45,506 nt of DNA. It comes from an uncultured Pelagibacteraceae bacterium. GTDB lineage: Bacteria; Pseudomonadota; Alphaproteobacteria; Pelagibacterales; Pelagibacteraceae. Of this stretch, positions 40,623 through 45,506 are shown piece by piece. The stretch spans positions 1 through 45,506 of the forward strand of contig CACJZM010000007.1 of NCBI GenBank assembly GCA_902597895.1, given 5' to 3'. Every line of letters begins with the position of its first letter. The first letter of the stretch is position 1. The notes below the pieces were generated by a model. The model did not search any database, was not told where the DNA came from, and worked only from the letters and a program-made list of their open reading frames with translations. The position numbers and the translations under genes are program-made.

Positions 40623-42984
40623 TTATGATCTAACTCTTGTTTTTTTAGGATCATAATGAGGGAAGGGTACTACTTTTGCAGAAATTCTTTTTTGGTGTCC
40701 ATCAATTTTACCGACTTCAACTTCTGTATCTAAATCAGCGTGACCTATATCTATTCTACATAATGCAATATTTTTATTTAAAGTAGGAGATACACATCCA
40801 CTAGTTATTACCCCAACTTGAGCTCTTCCTATATGAACACAATCTCCATGATTAGCCTTTTCTTTGCCTATAAGTTCTAATCCAACTAATTTTTTTTGTG
40901 GATTTTCTTTTCTTTTTAATAATTCTTTTTTTCCAATAAAATCATCTGTTTTTGTTTTAAGTGGAACAGTGAATCCAACACCTGCTTCAAACGGATCTAT
41001 TTGTCCATCAAATTCATTTCCAAACAGTATCAGACCTGCTTCAATTCTTAATAAATCAAGTGCTCCAAATCCAGCTGGAATTAACCCATGTGCCTTTCCT
41101 ACTCCCATAACTTTATCCCAAACTTTAGGTGCATCAGATGGGTGACACCATATTTCATATCCAAGCTCACCAGTGTAACCTGTTCTAGATACAATTAAAG
41201 GAATTCCATTTAAATTTTCAATTCTACAAATTGTAAACCTAAACCATTCAAGCTCAGAAATTTTTGGTTGAGTGGGTGGAGTAAAAATTAATTTTTCCAA
41301 GATTTTTCGACTATTTGGACCTTGTAATGAAATATTATTTATTTGATCTGTTGAATTTTTTATAAGTACTTTAAAATTTTTTTTCTTTGCCTGTTCTTTT
41401 AACCACTCACCCGCATATTCATCTCCACATATCCATCTAAATCCATGATCACTCATTTTCAATAGAGTTCCATCATCAAACATTAATCCGTTTTCATAAC
41501 ACATTGAAGAATAAACAACTTGACCCACAGATAATTTTTTAACATTTCTTGTTAAAGTGTAATTCATTAATTCTTCAGCATCTGGACCTAATATTTCAAA
41601 TTTTCTTAAAGAAGATAAATCAATTATAACCGCTTTTTCACGACAAGCAGTGTATTCATTCATTATTCCGTGCTTGGTATAATCGTTCGGTAACCAGAAC
41701 CCTCTTGCATCTACAAAATTTCTGGTAAGCTTCGAAGTTCTCTCATAGAAACCAGTATTTCTTGTCAATTTTGTTTCTGAGTCTGTTTTCATCCTAAATG
41801 CAAAAGATTTAGTAAATTCTTTTTTTTTATCATATGTTCTAACAAAAATATCAGTTGGATTCCATGAATTACATGCATCTATATCGCTAGGACAAGCTGT
41901 AGTACCACATGTTAAATCTTTAAGAGCTCTAAAAGTTACATAATCGCCAGGTCTAGCAAATGATTCATCTGATAACACCGAGTTTAATCCACCAGCAGAA
42001 GTATTAAAGAAAAGATTAATAGCATGCCAACCCTTCTTCTTTTCAACACCATATTTTTCCATTGATTTATTTAAATTGTCAGAACAGTTTGGATGACCAA
42101 AATAACCTGCATCTTCATAATATTTTGAAGTACAAGCGAGGTTAAAGGTATCATGCCTTCCAACAGTATCTCTAATAACCTCAACCAAAGGTTCATGATC
42201 GGTATCATAAAATTTAGAAAATAAACCTGGACCAGGAAAAGTACTACCCATAAAAGTTCTTGTTGTTTGCCAGTCCAAACCTTTTTCAATTCTTTTATCT
42301 AGTTTTGTAGTATCAAAAGCTACAAAATCAGAACACTGTCTCCCTGTTGGTGAAATAACCTGAATGTAATCACCTTCTTTGACTTGAAAAGAAATTGCTG
42401 ATGCTCGATCAATATTTGTCTCACTAAGTGGATCAAACATAGGATCAGGTATTACATGATGCTCTTTATCTTCTGTAATTTTAGATCTTTTAACAAAAAT
42501 AGTTAAATCAGTTGGAGGATTCTGTTCATGAACTAACATTTCGGCACCTGGAGCTGCAAAAATACAATAACATTTATCTTTTGATTTTATTTTTATTCTT
42601 TCGCCCCAATTTGTATCTTTATCAAAAACAATTGAAGATTTGGATTTTGAAATATCTAAATTTCTTTTTTTAAGCTGACGAAGCGCTATTAGAGAACTTT
42701 CATCTTTTTTTTGAAAGAATTGATTTAATTTCTGACGCTTCTTTATTTTCTTTTAAGTTAAGAATCGACGGTTCTGATTTACCTTCTTTGTTAAAAACAG
42801 AAATTTCACAAATTTGATTTCCTTCATTATTTAAAATTTCTATCTCGTCGTCTGGAAGAATTTGAATTCCTGTTAGACCACCTCCATTTACAACGTATCT
42901 TTCAACTCCAGGTGGTAAGACATTTAGTCCAGGCTCTTTTATATTTGCACTACTAGTTAACATTTTTATACCAACATCGAACAT
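40623..42984 (-). CDS. tdm: TMAO demethylase Tdm, interrupted by a one-base frameshift
   Basis: Two minus-strand frames together match one Tdm: an N-terminal part (42984-42700) and the main body, whose first conventional start is ATG at 42539 but whose open frame runs back to 42752. Deleting one A from the A8 run at 42705-42712 joins them into about 786 residues. The body has a DUF1989 domain with cysteines at 136, 152, 211, 216 and 223 counted from the ATG at 42539 (NLACTSK, HPNCSDN, CGTTACPSD), fitting the three-cysteine zinc site reported for Tdm. A C-terminal GcvT-like domain that should bind tetrahydrofolate follows (GYTGELGYEIW). Tdm converts TMAO to dimethylamine and formaldehyde. The locus is divergent from tmoX. 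Whether a full protein is made depends on the frameshift being an error or corrected by slippage. Confidence 0.82.
42700..42984 (-). CDS. tdm: N-terminal fragment of the frameshifted tdm
   Basis: This 94-residue frame contains PGVERYVVNGGG and IQILPDDEIEILNNEGNQ, a small beta-rich domain, and ends at a TGA created just after the A8 run (SILSKKR-stop). Read with seven A it continues SILSKKDESSLIALRQLK into the tdm body. Two starts are possible, ATG 42984 or ATG 42963 (MLTSSANIK); a TATAAT at 42990-42985 on the minus strand would put the transcript start near 42978, favouring 42963. If the frameshift is real, this is a truncated, non-functional piece. Confidence 0.75.
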   Translation of the reverse strand: MFDVGIKMLTSSANIKEPGLNVLPPGVERYVVNGGGLTGIQILPDDEIEILNNEGNQICEISVFNKEGKSEPSILNLKENKEASEIKSILSKKR

Positions 42985-43001
42985 ATTATATCTAAAGGTA
43001 G

Positions 43002-43030
43002 TTGACTATACATTTAATTAAGCAGATAAT
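43002..43030 (+). promoter_or_regulatory. Promoter of the tmo transport operon
   Basis: TTGACT (43002-43007), exactly 17 bp, then GATAAT (43025-43030), about 30 bp before the tmoX ATG, with the strong Shine-Dalgarno AAAGGGG between. The box positions rule out the upstream TTG at 43002 as the tmoX start. The tdm 5' end is immediately on the other side. Confidence 0.7.
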
Positions 43031-43061
43031 AATTATACTTAATATTAAGAAAGGGGAAAAA

Positions 43062-44006
43062 ATGAGAAAAATTATAACATTGATTTCTTCACTCTTAATT
43101 GCAGCTAGTTTTTCATTCACAAACGCAGTTGCAGATAAAAGTGGAGTAGTTAAAATTCCTACTCACAACTGGTCAAGTCAACTTGTTGGGGCAGAAGTAG
43201 TAGGTGAATTACTAAAAATGGTTGGGGAAAAGGTCGAGTATATAAATATGGACTCCCAAGCTGTTTATCAAGCTATGGCCGATGGTGATATAGACTTAGT
43301 ACACGAAATTTGGGAAGGAGCATTTGGTGCTTCTTATGAAAAAGCAAAATCAGGTGGGGGAATTGAGGAAATTCTTACTCATGATGCTGTAACTAGGGAA
43401 GACTGGTGGTATCCAAATCATGTTGAAAAACTTTGTCCAGGTTTGCCAGACTGGAAAGCACTTGATAAATGTGCTGACAAATTTGCTAGAGCTGACTCAG
43501 GCGGAAAAGGAGTTTTCGTTGGAGGACCAGTTGACTGGCTAAAACATGATGCTGAAAAAGTAGAGGCATTAGGTATGAACTTTATGGTTAAAAATGCAGG
43601 TTCAGCAGACGCAATATGGGCAGAGTTAGATGCTGGTGTTTCTCAAAATAAAGCTGTGGTGATATTTAATTGGTCTCCTAACTTTATTGGAGCAAAATAT
43701 CCAGGAAAATTCGTTGAGTTTCCAAAACATGATCCAAAATGTACTACAGATCCTTCATGGGGCATAAATAAAAATGCACTTTATGATTGTGGAAATCCAG
43801 CAGAAGGATATTTGAAACTTGCAGTAAATGCTGATTTCAAAAAAAATCATCCAAAAGGTTATAAAGTTTTAAAACAAATGAACTTTACTACATCAGATAT
43901 CGATAAAATGGCAAACTACAAAGATACTGATGGACTTGAAGTTTCAGCAGCAGCAGCAAAATGGCTGGAAGAACATAAGTCTAAGTGGAGTAATTGGGTT
44001 AAATAA
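43062..44006 (+). CDS. tmoX: TMAO/quaternary-amine ABC transporter substrate-binding protein TmoX
   Basis: The 314-residue protein starts at ATG 43062, chosen because a signal peptide (1-24, AVA|D) begins there and AAAGGGGAAAAA precedes it. The mature part is an OpuAC/ProX-type binding protein with tryptophan-rich ligand-box segments: THNWSSQLVGAEVV, EIWEGAFG, REDWWYPNHV and IFNWSPNF, suited to binding a trimethylammonium group. Divergence from tdm and the downstream ATPase and permease genes identify it as TmoX; glycine betaine is the alternative or additional ligand. A strong terminator follows, so it is probably made in excess over the membrane components. Confidence 0.88.
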   Translation: MRKIITLISSLLIAASFSFTNAVADKSGVVKIPTHNWSSQLVGAEVVGELLKMVGEKVEYINMDSQAVYQAMADGDIDLVHEIWEGAFGASYEKAKSGGGIEEILTHDAVTREDWWYPNHVEKLCPGLPDWKALDKCADKFARADSGGKGVFVGGPVDWLKHDAEKVEALGMNFMVKNAGSADAIWAELDAGVSQNKAVVIFNWSPNFIGAKYPGKFVEFPKHDPKCTTDPSWGINKNALYDCGNPAEGYLKLAVNADFKKNHPKGYKVLKQMNFTTSDIDKMANYKDTDGLEVSAAAAKWLEEHKSKWSNWVK

Positions 44007-44023
44007 ACATAGATTACTATATT

Positions 44024-44062
44024 AACGAACCGACTTAATTTAAAGTCGGTTCGTTTTTTTTT
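44024..44062 (+). terminator. Rho-independent terminator after tmoX
   Basis: A perfect 13-bp stem (AACGAACCGACTT at 44024-44036 with AAGTCGGTTCGTT at 44043-44055, 6-base loop) is followed by an unbroken T run (44054-44062). It lies within the tmo operon, 18 bp after the tmoX stop. Confidence 0.95.
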
Positions 44063-44088
44063 ATTTTATGATAAATTAAAAATTAAGC

Positions 44089-45117
44089 ATGAAGAATGAA
44101 GCGAAAATATCCTGCAAAAATATCTGGAAGTTATATGGTGAAGCTCCAGAAAAGTTTCTAAAGAATACAAATAATAATCCTACAACAGAAGAGATTAAAA
44201 AAAATAATTATATACCTGCTGTAAGAGACGCATCAATAGATGTTAATACAGGTGAAATACTAGTTATTATGGGACTAAGTGGTTCAGGAAAATCAACATT
44301 GCTTAGATGTATGTCAAAATTAATTGAACCAACTCACGGCCAGGTATTTTTTGAGGGAAATGATTTGTTAAAAGCTTCTGAAAAAGAATTAATAGATATA
44401 AGACGGCATAAGATGGGTATGGTATTTCAACACTTTGCACTTTTACCTCACCGAACAGTTTTGCAAAATGTTGCATTTCCACTTGAGGTTCAAGGACAAG
44501 AAATTCAAAAAAGAGAGGAAAGAGCAAAAGATGTAATAAAGCTAGTAGGTTTAGAAGGAAGAGAAAAATATTATCCAAGGGAATTATCGGGAGGACAACA
44601 ACAAAGAGTTGGTCTTGCGAGATCTTTAGCAGTTGAACCAGATGTTTGGTTTTTAGATGAACCTTTTTCTGCATTAGATCCATTAATAAGAAAAGAAATG
44701 CAAAACGAGTTTTTAAGACTTCAAAGTATGTTAAAGAAAACGATTGTTTTTATTACCCATGATTTTGACGAGGCAATTAGATTAGCAGATAGGATAGCAA
44801 TAATGTATGAGGGATTAATTGTCCAAGTAGGAACCCCCGAAGAATTGATTACAAAACCAGCTACTGATTATGTTGCAGAATTTACAAAAGATATACCAAG
44901 ATCAAAATTATTAAATGCAGAAAGTATTATGAATGAAAAAGATAAAAAACCTTACGAAAACACAGTTAATTATAGTGATAAAATTGAAAAAATTGCATCA
45001 AAAGTTTTAAAGTCAGAAAGTATTTTTTCTGTAGTTGATGACAACAAAGAGGTTATAGGTTCAGTGAGTAAAAAAGAATTAATTAAAGCTTTATTTGCTG
45101 AAGACAAAAATGAATAA
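44089..45117 (+). CDS. tmoW: TMAO ABC transporter ATP-binding protein TmoW
   Basis: The 342-residue ProV-class ATPase has Walker A GLSGSGKST (62-70), Q-loop FQHFALLPHRTV (113-124), signature LSGGQ (166-170), Walker B VWFLDE (186-191) and switch H224, plus a C-terminal CBS-like tail (about 275-340, ending SVVDDNKEVIGSVSKKELIKAL). Its N-terminal extension ahead of Walker A is typical of betaine transporter ATPases. It energises TMAO import with TmoX and the permease, whose start codon overlaps its last codons by 8 bp. It resembles the orphan ATPase at 4095-5108. Confidence 0.88.
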   Translation: MKNEAKISCKNIWKLYGEAPEKFLKNTNNNPTTEEIKKNNYIPAVRDASIDVNTGEILVIMGLSGSGKSTLLRCMSKLIEPTHGQVFFEGNDLLKASEKELIDIRRHKMGMVFQHFALLPHRTVLQNVAFPLEVQGQEIQKREERAKDVIKLVGLEGREKYYPRELSGGQQQRVGLARSLAVEPDVWFLDEPFSALDPLIRKEMQNEFLRLQSMLKKTIVFITHDFDEAIRLADRIAIMYEGLIVQVGTPEELITKPATDYVAEFTKDIPRSKLLNAESIMNEKDKKPYENTVNYSDKIEKIASKVLKSESIFSVVDDNKEVIGSVSKKELIKALFAEDKNE

Positions 45118-45506
45118 AATTAAAACCATTTTAAGGGGAAATTTTTTTTTTATATTTGGGCCTTTCATTTTCTTGTGGCTCTTACGTTATATTATTCCAA
45201 ATTATACTATTTCATCTAAAACACCTCATTGGGCTTACATTCCACCAAAAAGTTGCTTAGGTGGTTGTGGATCAATAGATGGACTTATACCTTTTGTTGA
45301 TTGGACTAATGCATTAATTCAATTTCTAAGAAAGTACGAAATATTCGGTTTATTTACTTTTAGAGATTTTACAAGAGGCATCGCTAATTATGTTGATAAA
45401 TTTTTAGATTTTACAGAAGCAGTTTTACATAAAGGTTTTCCAAGTTATGATATAGGACCTTTGCCTTGGGTATTTATTTTAACTCTTACAATTATATTGG
45501 GGTTTT
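45110..45506 (+). CDS. tmoV: TMAO ABC transporter permease TmoV, N-terminal part cut by window edge
   Basis: An open frame from ATG 45110 runs to the window end (132 codons, no stop). It starts with one hydrophobic helix (about 10-28, NFFFIFGPFIFLWLLRY), then a long extramembrane stretch with two nearby cysteines (SCLGGCGS) and a PFVDWTNALIQFL segment typical of ProW/OpuAB permeases, and begins a second helix (PLPWVFILTLTIILGF). It overlaps tmoW by 8 bp, indicating coupled translation. Confidence 0.82.
   Translation, partial: MNKIKTILRGNFFFIFGPFIFLWLLRYIIPNYTISSKTPHWAYIPPKSCLGGCGSIDGLIPFVDWTNALIQFLRKYEIFGLFTFRDFTRGIANYVDKFLDFTEAVLHKGFPSYDIGPLPWVFILTLTIILGF

Noticed and set aside
40623-42539. 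Reading the tdm body as a simple glycine-cleavage aminomethyltransferase (GcvT)
   Set aside because: The N-terminal DUF1989 domain with its cysteine set and the divergent tmoXWV genes fit Tdm; GcvT alone is about 360-400 residues.
43002-43061. Longer tmoX frame starting at a TTG at 43002
   Set aside because: These bases form the -35 and -10 boxes; the signal peptide and Shine-Dalgarno fix the start at 43062.
1-45506. tRNA, rRNA, CRISPR array, insertion sequence, prophage or toxin-antitoxin genes
   Set aside because: Intergenic gaps are short and contain no cloverleaf, repeated spacer-repeat units or transposase/integrase frames that I can see.

Overview
The window is AT-rich (roughly 70% A+T by eye), densely coded DNA. 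No gap without a gene exceeds about 220 bp, and many neighbouring genes abut or overlap by a few bases, including convergent pairs. Gene content points to a streamlined marine alphaproteobacterium of the SAR11/Pelagibacterales type: a trimethylamine N-oxide (TMAO) transporter and demethylase, an N-methylglutamate-synthase cluster, ammonium transporter, polyamine-type ABC transporter, several 2-oxoglutarate (2OG) oxygenases, and poly-A-rich reading frames. I see no rRNA, tRNA, CRISPR array, insertion sequence or prophage.

Layout. (1) 1-3536, minus: an apparent operon of thioesterase, EamA/DMT transporter, 2OG-Fe(II) oxygenase and a luciferase-like flavin monooxygenase cut by the left edge. (2) 3669-5108: a pseudoazurin-type cupredoxin converging on an orphan glycine-betaine-type ABC ATPase. 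(3) 5245-9826: a class II aldolase-like gene plus a gamma-butyrobetaine-hydroxylase-like oxygenase (plus), facing an aldehyde dehydrogenase, a beta-hydroxyacid dehydrogenase and a small secreted protein (minus). (4) 9913-21109, plus: a ten-gene same-strand run with an Asp/Glu-racemase (EutA-like) protein, an M24 ectoine-hydrolase-like (DoeA-like) protein, a complete PotA-D-B-C importer, a 3-hydroxyacyl-CoA dehydrogenase/enoyl-CoA hydratase fusion, a PhyH-type oxygenase, a small protein and a second aldehyde dehydrogenase. It looks like uptake plus catabolism of a nitrogenous small molecule whose identity I cannot fix. (5) 21121-28767: housekeeping genes (argE-like, csaA, lysE-like, acnA, a tetratrico-like membrane protein, bamB, a cupin, yjbQ). 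(6) 28771-33551, minus: an uncharacterised protein, diaminopropionate-ammonia-lyase-like enzyme, glutamine-synthetase-like ligase, two tiny membrane proteins and an Amt transporter. (7) 33684-40614, minus: mgsC, mgsB, mgsA, a gmaS-like ligase, a sarcosine-oxidase-beta-like flavoprotein and a winged-helix-like regulator candidate. (8) 40623-45506: tdm divergent from tmoX-tmoW-tmoV, the last cut by the right edge.

Blocks 6-8 fit one scheme: TmoXWV imports TMAO, Tdm demethylates it to dimethylamine and formaldehyde, and after further demethylation (those enzymes are not here) methylamine is captured by a GmaS-like ligase and MgsABC as N-methylglutamate. Amt may import ammonium or methylammonium.

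The most striking anomaly is that tdm is split by one extra A in an A8 run (42705-42712 on the plus strand as T8). Removing one base would rebuild a continuous protein of about 786 residues, so this is a sequencing error, a recent mutation, or a slippery/phase-variable site.
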